Source: a virus. Taken from it: a DNA stretch of 60,316 nt. The stretch spans positions 1-60,316 of IMG/VR virus record IMGVR_UViG_3300022074_007082; one strand, written 5' to 3'. The position numbers and the translations under genes were made by a program. The notes below the pieces were generated by a model. The model was not told where the DNA came from. It did no database searches and saw only the letters and a program-made list of their open reading frames with translations. Of this stretch, positions 15,393 to 22,579 are shown in pieces; the stretch's first letter is position 1, and each line of letters starts with the position of its first letter.

Positions 15393-16355
15393 ATGTCTAA
15401 TTTTTATGAAGGAAAAAATGTAGCAGTAGCTGGCGGAAGTGGGTTCATCGGAACACACTACATCAAAGAATTGTTGAATAGAGGCGCAAATGTTACAACA
15501 CATACGCACAGCCAGCCACTGCAATTACAGGATGATAGGGTAAAATTAATCAGCACCTTGGATTTGGAAAAGCTGGAAGATTGCTACAAGTTGGTGGAAG
15601 GTGCTGACTATATTGTTCATGCTGCCGGTAGAATATGCCACCCAGCTAGCGTACCAACAGATATACAAGTGTCAATTCAGAATATCAAAGTTACTGGAAA
15701 TTTGTTAGAAGCCTCGCATAAGTCCGGGCTGAAAGGCTTTCTGGACTTGAATAGCTCGACTGGATACCCAGACATAAGAAGACCTCTTAAGGAAGAAGAG
15801 TTTTGGGATCAAGAGCCTCATTCAAAGTATTTCGGATATGGCTGGATGCGTAGATACCGCGAAAAGCTTATGGAGCATGTATCTAGATTCTCTGAAATGA
15901 AGATAGCCCTTGCTAGGGGCACTGCCATTTATGGACCAAACGACAATTTCGATTTGAAGACTTGCCACGTAGTACCAGCATTGATCAGAAGGGCTTTGAG
16001 TGGAGAAAATCCTTTTGAAGTGTGGGGAAGCCCAGACGTTGTAAGGGACTTTCTTTATGTAGAGGACGTTGTTAATGCTGCTCTGCTGGTCTTAGAAAAG
16101 GGAAACTCTATGCAACCCTACAACGTTGGCTCTGGTGAAGCCGTAACTGTGGGGAATATTGTTGATGCTGTTCTTAAAGCAACGGGAAAACAGCCGGAAG
16201 TTTACTATGATAGTTCAAAGCCAACAACTATTCCCTTTCGTATGGTTAGCACTGAAAAGCTTGAAAAAGAATTGGGGTTTAAGAAGAAATATACTTTCGA
16301 AGAAGGCATAGCCAAAACAGTTAAATGGTATGAAGAAAATCAAAAAAATGGATAG
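15393..16355 (+). CDS. NAD(P)-dependent extended SDR, nucleotide-sugar epimerase/reductase type B
   Basis: The protein is about 320 residues, with the AGGSGFIGTHY Rossmann loop, LDLNSSTGYPD serine region, ARGTAIYGPNDNFD and VWGSPDVVRDFLYVEDVV, so the extended SDR fold is intact. At the YxxxK site it has YGWMRR, with Tyr149 kept but Lys replaced by Arg153, the mirror image of the change in the preceding protein. An in-frame ATG at 15354 lies inside the previous gene, but the ATG at 15393 has a GGGA ribosome binding site and follows the previous stop, so I prefer it. It is a tandem paralogue of the upstream gene. Predicted role: a C3/C4/C5 reductase or epimerase on a GDP- or dTDP-linked keto sugar. 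Confidence 0.8.
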   Translation: MSNFYEGKNVAVAGGSGFIGTHYIKELLNRGANVTTHTHSQPLQLQDDRVKLISTLDLEKLEDCYKLVEGADYIVHAAGRICHPASVPTDIQVSIQNIKVTGNLLEASHKSGLKGFLDLNSSTGYPDIRRPLKEEEFWDQEPHSKYFGYGWMRRYREKLMEHVSRFSEMKIALARGTAIYGPNDNFDLKTCHVVPALIRRALSGENPFEVWGSPDVVRDFLYVEDVVNAALLVLEKGNSMQPYNVGSGEAVTVGNIVDAVLKATGKQPEVYYDSSKPTTIPFRMVSTEKLEKELGFKKKYTFEEGIAKTVKWYEENQKNG

Positions 16356-17088
16356 TCTAAGTAAAGAGCAATTATATTTTTATGAGCAAAATGGTTTTTT
16401 AAAAATTGAAAATGTTTTTGAAGAGGAAGAGATTAAAGCGTTGAGGAAGGACCTTGACGATTTTTCTGATGGTCACTATACTAGCAAAGTGGACTCGCAC
16501 TATTACGGAACAATCCAGAAAATACACACTGGCAAAAAATTATGTGACATAGGTGATGCTATATTGAATGATAGGTCAATTCCCATTGGAAGTATTGCTT
16601 TTTATTGCAAGCCAAATAATCCTCTAGAGCATGGATCTACTTGGCATCAAGACAATTATGCTGGAAGAACCCCAGATGGAAACAATTATTTAACATTAAC
16701 AGTAGCGCTAGACGATGCCGACGCAGACAATGGCGCTCTTATGGTTATTCCCGGCAGTCACAAGTGGGGAGAGTTGCCTTGCAATCCAAAGCCAAACTTT
16801 TCTAGAGATAACCAAGGTCGTCTTTATGCCTCGGCTCCAACAGGAAATAATGTAGATCTCCCAAGTGATTGTCAGATATTGCAACTTGATTACAAGGCAG
16901 GTGATGTTTTGGCATTGGGGGGCTTGTTGGTCCATGGGGCAAAGAAGAATGAACACAAAAGCAGATGGAGAAGGTCCATTTATTTAATTTATATAAAAGA
17001 CGGAGAACCGTTTTGGCCCGGCTTTACCTCTAAAAGGTGTTTATTGGAGAGATATGATTCACCAAACTATAAACTAGGTGTAAAATGA
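16330..17088 (+). CDS. PhyH-family Fe(II)/2-oxoglutarate dioxygenase
   Basis: This is a phytanoyl-CoA dioxygenase-like oxygenase. The N-terminal FYEQNGFLKIENVF is typical of the family. TWHQDNY gives the iron ligands His106 and Asp108, GALMVIPGSHKWGE is the conserved core strand, and VHGAKKN gives the distal His202 with downstream arginines (RWRR) for 2-oxoglutarate. All three metal ligands are present and the length (252) is normal. It could hydroxylate a sugar or lipid of the glycan. An alternative ATG at 16348 gives a shorter protein with the same domain; both starts overlap the previous gene. The stop overlaps the next start by ATGA. The substrate is unknown. Confidence 0.87.
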   Translation: MKKIKKMDSLSKEQLYFYEQNGFLKIENVFEEEEIKALRKDLDDFSDGHYTSKVDSHYYGTIQKIHTGKKLCDIGDAILNDRSIPIGSIAFYCKPNNPLEHGSTWHQDNYAGRTPDGNNYLTLTVALDDADADNGALMVIPGSHKWGELPCNPKPNFSRDNQGRLYASAPTGNNVDLPSDCQILQLDYKAGDVLALGGLLVHGAKKNEHKSRWRRSIYLIYIKDGEPFWPGFTSKRCLLERYDSPNYKLGVK

Positions 17089-18092
17089 AAAAAGTAGTTA
17101 TTACAGGCATTACAGGCATGGTTGGCTCTCATTTGGCTGACTATTTGCTTGAGCAAACAGACTGGGAAATCTACGGGTTAATTCGTTGGAACGACAAGAT
17201 GGATAACATAGAGCACCTTATGCCTATGATAAACAACAAAGAGAGAATCCACCTTCTAAATGCCGATATTAATGACCTAGCGTCTCTATTATCCTGCTTC
17301 GGGGAAGCCAATCCTGATTATGTTTTTCACTTGGCTGCACAGAGTTATCCAAAGACTAGCTTTTCTTCCCCTCTTGAAACCTTAGAAACTAATATCCTTG
17401 GAACAGCCAAAGTGTTAGAAGCGCTCAGGGTATTGGGTCAAAGCCCGGTTGTACACGTTTGTGCATCTTCAGAAGTCTTTGGTAGGGTTCCTAGCGAGCT
17501 TCTACCAATCCACGAAGATGTTACCTTTCATCCAGCATCCCCATATGCAATATCAAAGGTTGGGACAGATTTAATCGGTAGATTTTATGGAGAAGCATAT
17601 GGTATGACTGTCATGACAACTAGGATGTTTACTCACACTGGACCTCGACGTGGAGATGTGTTTGCCGAATCTACTTTTGCAAAGCAGATCGCCATGATAG
17701 AAGAGGGCTTGATACCGCCCGTGATTAAAGTTGGTAATCTAGATTCTCTCAGAACTTGGTCAGATGTAAGAGATGCAGTACGAGCTTATTATCTTTTAGT
17801 TACAGAGAACCCACAGGCTGGTGAATATTATAACATTGGAGGATCTTACACCTGTACAATCAAAGATATGTTAGATCACCTCCTGTCCTTATCAACGGTT
17901 AAAGATATCAAAGTAGAAATCGACCCTGAAAGACTTAGACCTATCGATGCAGATTTACAAGTCCCAGACACTTCTAAATTCAAAGAACACACAGGATGGG
18001 AACCCCAAATTTCATTTGACAAAACTATGAAAGATCTGTTAGAATATTGGAGGTCGCAAGTAAAAACTGGAAGAAGGTTTCTAACTCGATGA
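17085..18092 (+). CDS. gmd: GDP-mannose 4,6-dehydratase
   Basis: This enzyme makes GDP-4-keto-6-deoxymannose from GDP-mannose, the branch point for fucose, rhamnose, perosamine and colitose. The Rossmann loop ITGITGMVGSHLAD, VFHLAAQSY, the ASSEVFG catalytic Ser/Glu pair (Glu130), PYAISK with Tyr154 and Lys158, the GPRRGDVFAEST substrate loop and NLDSLRTWSDVRD all fit the GMD/RMD family. Retention of the Ser-Glu pair favours dehydratase over reductase function. Length (335) is normal for a compact bacterial member. It is flanked by ATGA overlaps. Its product is the natural substrate for the ColD-like enzyme at 13252, so the two define a GDP-deoxysugar route. Confidence 0.9.
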   Translation: MKKVVITGITGMVGSHLADYLLEQTDWEIYGLIRWNDKMDNIEHLMPMINNKERIHLLNADINDLASLLSCFGEANPDYVFHLAAQSYPKTSFSSPLETLETNILGTAKVLEALRVLGQSPVVHVCASSEVFGRVPSELLPIHEDVTFHPASPYAISKVGTDLIGRFYGEAYGMTVMTTRMFTHTGPRRGDVFAESTFAKQIAMIEEGLIPPVIKVGNLDSLRTWSDVRDAVRAYYLLVTENPQAGEYYNIGGSYTCTIKDMLDHLLSLSTVKDIKVEIDPERLRPIDADLQVPDTSKFKEHTGWEPQISFDKTMKDLLEYWRSQVKTGRRFLTR

Positions 18093-18829
18093 AAATATTG
18101 ATTTTTGGAGAAAGCTGCAAAGATATCTTTCACTATGGAGATTGTAGCAGGCTTTGTCCTGATGCTCCTGTTCCGGTGTTCAAACTAATAAACACCGTAG
18201 AGACGTGGGGAATGGCTAAAAACGTTGAGAGAAATCTTCTTTCTCTAGGTGCAAGGGTAGATCTAATAACAAATTCCAATAACAAATCAGTCACAAAAGT
18301 CAGGTATATGGATAAAAGAACTAACCATATGTTTCTCCGTGTCGATGAGAATGATGAGTCCTATGGGAAGTTGTCGATTGATAAGCTAGAATCAATAGAT
18401 TTTTCAAAATATGATGCTGTTATTGTGTCTGACTATAACAAGGGATTTATAAGCGAAGAATTACTAGCGCTAATATCAGAGAAGCATGCTACAACGTTTA
18501 TTGACACAAAAAGAAAAATCTCTAATTGGGCAAACAATTTTAAGTTCATAAAACTAAATCACAAAGAATATGAAAACAATAAAGAAAGATTAACCCCTGA
18601 AATAAAAAACAAAGTAATTTTAACCAAAGGTCAATTTGGATCTGAATTCCAAGACAACCTATATTCAGTTCCTACTGTTGAGGTAAAAGATACATCTGGG
18701 GCAGGGGATACATTCGTTTCTGGGCTTTGCTATGAATATGTTCGAACAAATAATATAATTGATGCTATAAAATTTGCTAATCAATGCGCCACGAAAGTTG
18801 TGCAGAAGAGGGGCGTTAGCGTCGTATGA
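18089..18829 (+). CDS. HldE-type heptose-7-phosphate kinase domain (PfkB family, shortened)
   Basis: This resembles domain I of HldE, which phosphorylates heptose 7-phosphate at C1. RLCPDAPVPVF matches the RxSPEAPVPV segment of HldE, and WGMAKNVERNLLSLGA is the GGAANVAxNLAxLGA equivalent. FIKLNHKEYE is the LNxxE site, and DTSGAGDTFV (residues 201-210) holds the PfkB motif with Asp207 as catalytic base. Length is about 246 residues, against about 318 for the HldE kinase domain. The ATG at 18089 forms an ATGA overlap with gmd; a TTG at 18047 is in frame but inside gmd. The separate nucleotidyltransferase gene follows immediately. The shortening is odd, but the ends of the fold are intact. Confidence 0.85.
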   Translation: MKILIFGESCKDIFHYGDCSRLCPDAPVPVFKLINTVETWGMAKNVERNLLSLGARVDLITNSNNKSVTKVRYMDKRTNHMFLRVDENDESYGKLSIDKLESIDFSKYDAVIVSDYNKGFISEELLALISEKHATTFIDTKRKISNWANNFKFIKLNHKEYENNKERLTPEIKNKVILTKGQFGSEFQDNLYSVPTVEVKDTSGAGDTFVSGLCYEYVRTNNIIDAIKFANQCATKVVQKRGVSVV

Positions 18830-19206
18830 AAAAAGTATTTACCAATGGTTGCTTTGATGTATTACATCGAGGTCATTTTGAGTTGTTAAAATATTGTAAA
18901 TCACTAGGATATGTTATTGTTGGACTAAACAGCGACACCAGCGTTAAGTCCCTGAAGGGCGAGACCAGACCTGTGTTCTCTCAGCAAGACAGGGAGTTTA
19001 TGCTTAGGTCTTGCAGGTACGTCGACGAAGTATATGTATTTGACGAGGACACTCCTTATAGCTTAATAAAACAAACAAGACCTGATATTATAGTTAAAGG
19101 TGGCGACTATACGATTGATACTGTAGTCGGTCATGATTTGTGTGAAGTTAAGATATATAAATATATTGATGGCTATTCTACAACTAAAACTTTGGAGAAA
19201 ATGTGA
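18826..19206 (+). CDS. HldE-type sugar-1-phosphate nucleotidyltransferase domain (RfaE domain II)
   Basis: The 126-residue cytidylyltransferase-fold protein has the NTP-binding signature GCFDVLHRGH (HxGH at residues 14-17), the VGLNSDTSVKSLKG segment, RPVFSQQDRE, DEDTPYSLI and PDIIVKGGDY. It ends with STTKTLEKM, matching the GxSTTxII terminus of HldE domain II. In HldE this domain transfers AMP from ATP to heptose-1-phosphate to make ADP-heptose. Here it is a separate gene starting by ATGA overlap with the kinase. Together with a phosphatase nearby (19203) it gives three of the steps to an ADP-heptose-like donor. A glycerol- or ribitol-phosphate specificity (TagD-like) is less likely given the kinase neighbour. 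Confidence 0.88.
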   Translation: MKKVFTNGCFDVLHRGHFELLKYCKSLGYVIVGLNSDTSVKSLKGETRPVFSQQDREFMLRSCRYVDEVYVFDEDTPYSLIKQTRPDIIVKGGDYTIDTVVGHDLCEVKIYKYIDGYSTTKTLEKM

Positions 19207-19538
19207 GATACGTATTTGATATTGACGGCACAATATGCGACAAAAACAACAATGATGATTATGATAAGTGTTTCCCTTATTTGGGTAGAATAGGGCTGAT
19301 CAATAAGCTTTATGACGAGGGTAATGTGATTGTTTTTCACACTGCCCGAGGGATGGGAAGACACAACAATAACGCACAATTGGCGATACAAGAGTTTTAT
19401 GCTTTGACAGAAGAGCAGTTGAAAGAGTGGGGCGTTAAGTACCACCAGTTGATTTTGGGTAAGCCAAGCGGCGACATTTACATAGACGATAAGGGGATTA
19501 AAGATGGAGACTTCTTTGCCAATGAAATTTGTTCCTAA
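19203..19538 (+). CDS. Small HAD-type phosphatase, copy 2
   Basis: The 111-residue minimal HAD protein begins RYVFDIDGTICD, so Asp6 is the predicted nucleophile and Asp8 the acid/base. HTARG supplies the motif II/III residues and YIDDKGIKDGDFF the Mg-binding motif. It starts with GTG in a GTGA overlap with the nucleotidyltransferase gene. It is paralogous to the gene at 5269. Position directly after the split hldE genes suggests it may fill the GmhB step (heptose 1,7-bisphosphate 7-phosphatase), although GmhB is normally about 190 residues with a zinc loop that is not seen here. It overlaps the cupin gene by up to 35 nt. Confidence 0.8.
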   Translation: MRYVFDIDGTICDKNNNDDYDKCFPYLGRIGLINKLYDEGNVIVFHTARGMGRHNNNAQLAIQEFYALTEEQLKEWGVKYHQLILGKPSGDIYIDDKGIKDGDFFANEICS

Positions 19539-19863
19539 AGGCTGGGGCTTTGAAAAGTGGATTGTAAATAACGAAGAGTATTGCGGCAAATTGCTTTATT
19601 TTGTGAAAGGCAAGAGGTGTTCTTGGCACTATCACGAATTGAAAGACGAAGTGTTCTATATCCAGTCAGGAAAAATGTTAGTAAAATATTCCGATGGAGA
19701 TGATCTGGAGGCAGCAGAAGAGCTTATCCTCGAAAGGGGCGACAACTTCCACGTATACAGAGGTCTTAGGCACCAAATGATTGCATTAGAGGACACAGAA
19801 TTATTTGAATTTTCAACACAACACTTTGATAGTGACAGCCACAGGATTCATAAGGGAGACTAA
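19504..19863 (+). CDS. Small cupin-domain protein (sugar isomerase-like)
   Basis: The 119-residue single-domain cupin reads WHYHELKDEVFYIQSGKM, the HxHxxxxExxxxxxG cupin motif 1, followed by GDNFHVYRGLRHQMIALED as motif 2, so the metal site (two His, Glu, His) is complete. The sequence KGWGFEKWIVNN at the start resembles the PWGxE opening of type II phosphomannose isomerase cupins. It could isomerise or epimerise a sugar phosphate. The ATG at 19504 is used here; the ATG at 19522 is equally possible and reduces overlap with the HAD gene. It is followed with no spacer by the RmlB-like gene. The reaction is not determined. Confidence 0.75.
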   Translation: METSLPMKFVPKGWGFEKWIVNNEEYCGKLLYFVKGKRCSWHYHELKDEVFYIQSGKMLVKYSDGDDLEAAEELILERGDNFHVYRGLRHQMIALEDTELFEFSTQHFDSDSHRIHKGD

Positions 19864-20820
19864 ATGAAATTAGTTGTAATTACAGGCTGTTTGGGGTTTA
19901 TTGGCTCTCATGTCGTCAATAAGTGCCTAGGGATGGGCTGGAAAGTTTACGGCATTGATAGCGAAACATACGCAGCAAACCCACAACTTATCAAGACGTT
20001 CAAGGTACACTATAAAAAGCAGTTTACCTTCATTAATTCGGATATTGCAGACCTTAAAATGCTCCCAGACTGCGATTACGTCATTAATATTGCCGCCGAA
20101 ACACACGTAGGTAACAGCATTATCGACAGCAAAGAGTTTCTTAGGTCAAATATTGATGGTGTGTACAATTTATTAGAATTAATTAGACAAAAGCCAAATA
20201 ATGTCGACCGCAGACCAATATTCTTTCACTTCAGCACTGATGAAGTCTATGGAGACATCGAAGATGGCGAGCACACAGAGGATGATTTAGTAAATCCAAG
20301 CAATCCTTACTCTGCTTCTAAGGCAGCGGCTGATATGTTAGTGAAAGCTTGGTCTAGAACGTATGGATTGGAGTATATTATCTTACGACCAACCAATAAC
20401 TACGGATCTTATCAATATCCAGAGAAGCTCATCCCACTTTCTGTTAAGCTTTTACAACGAGGTAAAAAGATTAGACTTCACGACGAAGGCTTGCCTACAC
20501 GTAACTGGTTACACGCCGAAGACACGGCATCTGCGGTCATAAGTATCATAAATAGTGGAAAAACAAACGAGATTTACAACGTTGCTGGGGGCTTTGAGCA
20601 AGAAAACCGTGAGACAGTAAGAAAAGTAATCGAGGTTTTTCACGGACCAGAGGCAAACTGGGAAGATTATGTAGATCTTGGCTTTAAAAGGAAGGGTCAA
20701 GACGTAAGATATGCTCTAAACGACGATAAACTACGTGCGTTAGGGTGGAAACCACAAAAAGTATTTAACGAAGAGATACAAAAAGTGGTACAATTCTATG
20801 TAGATAATTTTAAATGGTAG
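19864..20820 (+). CDS. rmlB: dTDP-glucose 4,6-dehydratase-like (RmlB family)
   Basis: RmlB makes dTDP-4-keto-6-deoxyglucose. The NAD loop is ITGCLGFIGSHV. FSTDEVYGD carries the catalytic Thr125-Asp126-Glu127 triad, PYSASKAAAD gives Tyr149 and Lys153, and RPTNNYGSYQYPEKLIP is the substrate-binding signature. LPTRNWLHAEDTA and KRKGQDVRYALND complete the fold. All dehydratase residues are present, and 318 residues is slightly short. No rmlA or rmlD is visible, so the dTDP-glucose may come from the host or from genes upstream of the window. It is the last gene of the glycan cassette, ending 7 nt before a small phage gene with an AGGAG ribosome binding site. Confidence 0.92.
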   Translation: MKLVVITGCLGFIGSHVVNKCLGMGWKVYGIDSETYAANPQLIKTFKVHYKKQFTFINSDIADLKMLPDCDYVINIAAETHVGNSIIDSKEFLRSNIDGVYNLLELIRQKPNNVDRRPIFFHFSTDEVYGDIEDGEHTEDDLVNPSNPYSASKAAADMLVKAWSRTYGLEYIILRPTNNYGSYQYPEKLIPLSVKLLQRGKKIRLHDEGLPTRNWLHAEDTASAVISIINSGKTNEIYNVAGGFEQENRETVRKVIEVFHGPEANWEDYVDLGFKRKGQDVRYALNDDKLRALGWKPQKVFNEEIQKVVQFYVDNFKW

Positions 20821-20827
20821 GAGAACT

Positions 20828-21031
20828 ATGAAACTTTCAAAACAAGCAATGGGATCACTTATGATGGCTCTACAAAAGAGTCTCTTGGAACAAAGCGATA
20901 TCACAGAAACACTCAAAAAAATGGACTTTGTGGCAGCAGTAGAAGAGCAAGATGGCGAAGCTGAACTGTATGTAAAAAATCCACCCTTGGTTAAATTTGA
21001 CAACGAAGACATTACAGAAGAAGGCGAATAA
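20828..21031 (+). CDS. Small hypothetical phage protein
   Basis: This 67-residue acidic protein begins MKLSKQAMGSLMMALQKSLLEQSDI, an amphipathic helix. It has a conserved-looking middle (LYVKNPPLVKF) and an acidic tail (EDITEEGE). The pattern resembles small proteins seen near late genes of marine T4-like phages, but I do not recognise a function. It follows an AGGAG ribosome binding site 7 nt after the glycan cassette and ends in a TAATG overlap with the zinc-ribbon gene. It therefore heads the small-gene group that leads to the late sigma factor; a role in late transcription is possible but not shown. Confidence 0.65.
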   Translation: MKLSKQAMGSLMMALQKSLLEQSDITETLKKMDFVAAVEEQDGEAELYVKNPPLVKFDNEDITEEGE

Positions 21032-21273
21032 TGCCAAGCTATGTGTATGAATGTTCTAATTGCAAGGAAGTTATTGAAGTCTTTCATTCGATGAGCGATG
21101 AAAAGACTGATTGCGAGACTTGCGGAGCAAAAAACACACTAAATAAAATACCAGAAGTGCCGATTTATGTAAAAAGCAAAACTGCTGGTAATGTTGTTAA
21201 GCAACATATTGAAGATGCTAAACAACAAGTCCGAGAGGACAAAGAAAAAATGACCAAGGAATATACACGTTGA
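21031..21273 (+). CDS. FmdB-type zinc ribbon protein
   Basis: The 80-residue protein starts with the FmdB-family zinc ribbon: PSYVYECSNCKE, then CETCG, giving the four-cysteine pair Cys8, Cys11, Cys28, Cys31, and a KIPEVP linker as in the family. The C-terminal half is a charged helix (about residues 58-80, KQQVREDKEKM). Zinc ribbons of this type are annotated as putative regulators, and in phages they are common beside transcription genes. Translation starts by TAATG coupling and ends at a TTGA overlap with the next gene. DNA or protein binding is plausible; its actual role is unknown. Confidence 0.8.
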   Translation: MPSYVYECSNCKEVIEVFHSMSDEKTDCETCGAKNTLNKIPEVPIYVKSKTAGNVVKQHIEDAKQQVREDKEKMTKEYTR

Positions 21274-21572
21274 ATTTACTTATTTTGTCTTTAGTAATAT
21301 CAGTGAGCATTAACGTGTTATTGATTTGGTATATCAGAAAAATGTTACAGAAGTTGCTTTATGTTTCGGATAGTATTGGGACTTTGATGGTCTCGGCTAA
21401 GAATTTTTCTACTCATCTAGATCGTTTGCATGCTATGGAAATGTACTATGGAGATGAAACTCTTGGTTCCCTAATCAAACACGCAAAAGAAGTGATAGAA
21501 GACATACGAGAGTTTGAGGATATCTATACTTTAACCAATGAAGGCTTAGAGGAAGATGAAGAGCAGGAATAA
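21270..21572 (+). CDS. Small membrane-anchored phage protein
   Basis: The 100-residue protein has one N-terminal hydrophobic segment (about residues 2-21, LILSLVISVSINVLLIWYI) followed by basic residues and a soluble helical acidic C-terminal part. It is therefore probably an inner-membrane protein with a cytoplasmic tail, and no cleavage site is evident. The start codon is TTG in a TTGA overlap. The MYYGDETLGSLIKHAKE segment is similar to one I know from a small conserved protein of T4-like cyanophages, whose function is unknown. It sits between the zinc ribbon and the sigma factor. Confidence 0.72.
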   Translation: MNLLILSLVISVSINVLLIWYIRKMLQKLLYVSDSIGTLMVSAKNFSTHLDRLHAMEMYYGDETLGSLIKHAKEVIEDIREFEDIYTLTNEGLEEDEEQE

Positions 21573-22255
21573 TGCCGAAAGCAAAAAAGAAAAATCTATA
21601 TTTTACACAGGTACATGAAGATGCAATTGTCAGCTACTCTAATACTGACGATCTTAAGATAAGAACAGAACTTTACATTCAATACATTGCACCCGCCTTT
21701 AGTGAGATGGTAGATAAAATTATCTACACTTATAAGTTTACAAACCTGCCAAACATTGATGTTCTCAAAGATGAATGTAAGATCTGGCTTACAACTATTC
21801 TAGACAAATACGACCCCAATAAGGGCTCAAAAGCTTTTTCATACTTCTCAGTCATCACAAAGAATTGGTTTATTCATAAGGTAAAAAGAACCACTCTAGA
21901 GAACAAAAGAGAAGTTCAGCTAGACAAGATCCCCAAGAATGTAGAAATTCGACAATTCACTGTTGTTAATGAATACGAATCCAGAAGAGTAGAAAAAGAA
22001 TTTTGGATGAATTTCTGGGAAGAGGTTAATTCTTGGGAAACAAACAATATGAAGCCGAATGAAGAGAAGGTTTACGAGGCAATTAGGCTCATCTTCTCTA
22101 ATCCAGATCAGATAGATATCTTCAATAAAAAGGCAATATACTTTTACATCCGAGAGATCACAGGTCTCAATACAAAACAGGTCGTAAATAACCTAAACAA
22201 GATGAGAGTTAAGTATAGAGTCTTTAAAAAGAAATGGGATCGTGGAGATTTATAA
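21572..22255 (+). CDS. 55: T4 gp55-like late-transcription sigma factor
   Basis: The 227-residue protein resembles the RNA polymerase sigma-70 region 2-type factor gp55, which directs T4 late transcription together with the sliding clamp. The diagnostic part is about residues 60-125: LKDECKIWLTTILDKYDPNKGSKAFSYFSVITKNWFIHKVKR, in which DPNKGxKAFSYFxxIxKN is the conserved region-2 helix pair. Regions 3 and 4 are absent, as expected for gp55. T4 gp55 is 185 residues, so this one has an extended C-terminal half. It starts by TAATG overlap, and the first CTATTTAT-type late promoter candidate is 19 nt beyond its stop. Confidence 0.87.
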   Translation: MPKAKKKNLYFTQVHEDAIVSYSNTDDLKIRTELYIQYIAPAFSEMVDKIIYTYKFTNLPNIDVLKDECKIWLTTILDKYDPNKGSKAFSYFSVITKNWFIHKVKRTTLENKREVQLDKIPKNVEIRQFTVVNEYESRRVEKEFWMNFWEEVNSWETNNMKPNEEKVYEAIRLIFSNPDQIDIFNKKAIYFYIREITGLNTKQVVNNLNKMRVKYRVFKKKWDRGDL

Positions 22256-22273
22256 TACTTTTTTTCCCATGAA

Positions 22274-22282
22274 CTATTTATT
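22274..22282 (+). promoter_or_regulatory. Candidate late promoter (CTATTTATT)
   Basis: CTATTTATT lies in the only gap between the sigma-factor gene and the start of the tail block. It differs at one position from the CTATTTATA found in three other gaps. With T4 late-promoter geometry (octamer at -13 to -6), transcription would start near 22288, one base before the ATG of the next gene. No Shine-Dalgarno sequence is seen. Confidence 0.55.
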
Positions 22283-22288
22283 TTTGCT

Positions 22289-22579
22289 ATGAAAGACTTA
22301 GAAGCATACATTGACGAAGCAATCAAAAACATAAGAAGTGATCGTGCTATCACAACAACCCTCTTGATGGAACTGATGGAATACATCAAGAAGGAAGACG
22401 GCAGAAAAGAAACTGTCGGCACAATCGCTGCAAAATATGTTGAAACACTACAAAGATCAAACGAACAACTTGTAAAGATCTCCACCCTCTTACAAAAGAA
22501 GGCTGGTGCAGAACAGGGTCTCACTGACGAAGACAAGAGCGAATTGTTTGATCTTATAAAGGAATCTGCTGATGGTTGA
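22289..22579 (+). CDS. Hypothetical helical phage protein
   Basis: The 96-residue protein is charged and predicted to be almost fully helical, with coiled-coil-like spacing around ETLQRSNEQLVKISTLLQKK (about residues 52-71). No known domain is recognised. It opens the tail block directly behind a late promoter candidate and overlaps the M15 peptidase gene by 8 nt. No ribosome binding site precedes the ATG. The CTATTTATT motif ends 6 nt upstream, so the message may be leaderless. By position it could be a small packaging or virion accessory protein, but nothing in the sequence proves this. Confidence 0.68.
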   Translation: MKDLEAYIDEAIKNIRSDRAITTTLLMELMEYIKKEDGRKETVGTIAAKYVETLQRSNEQLVKISTLLQKKAGAEQGLTDEDKSELFDLIKESADG

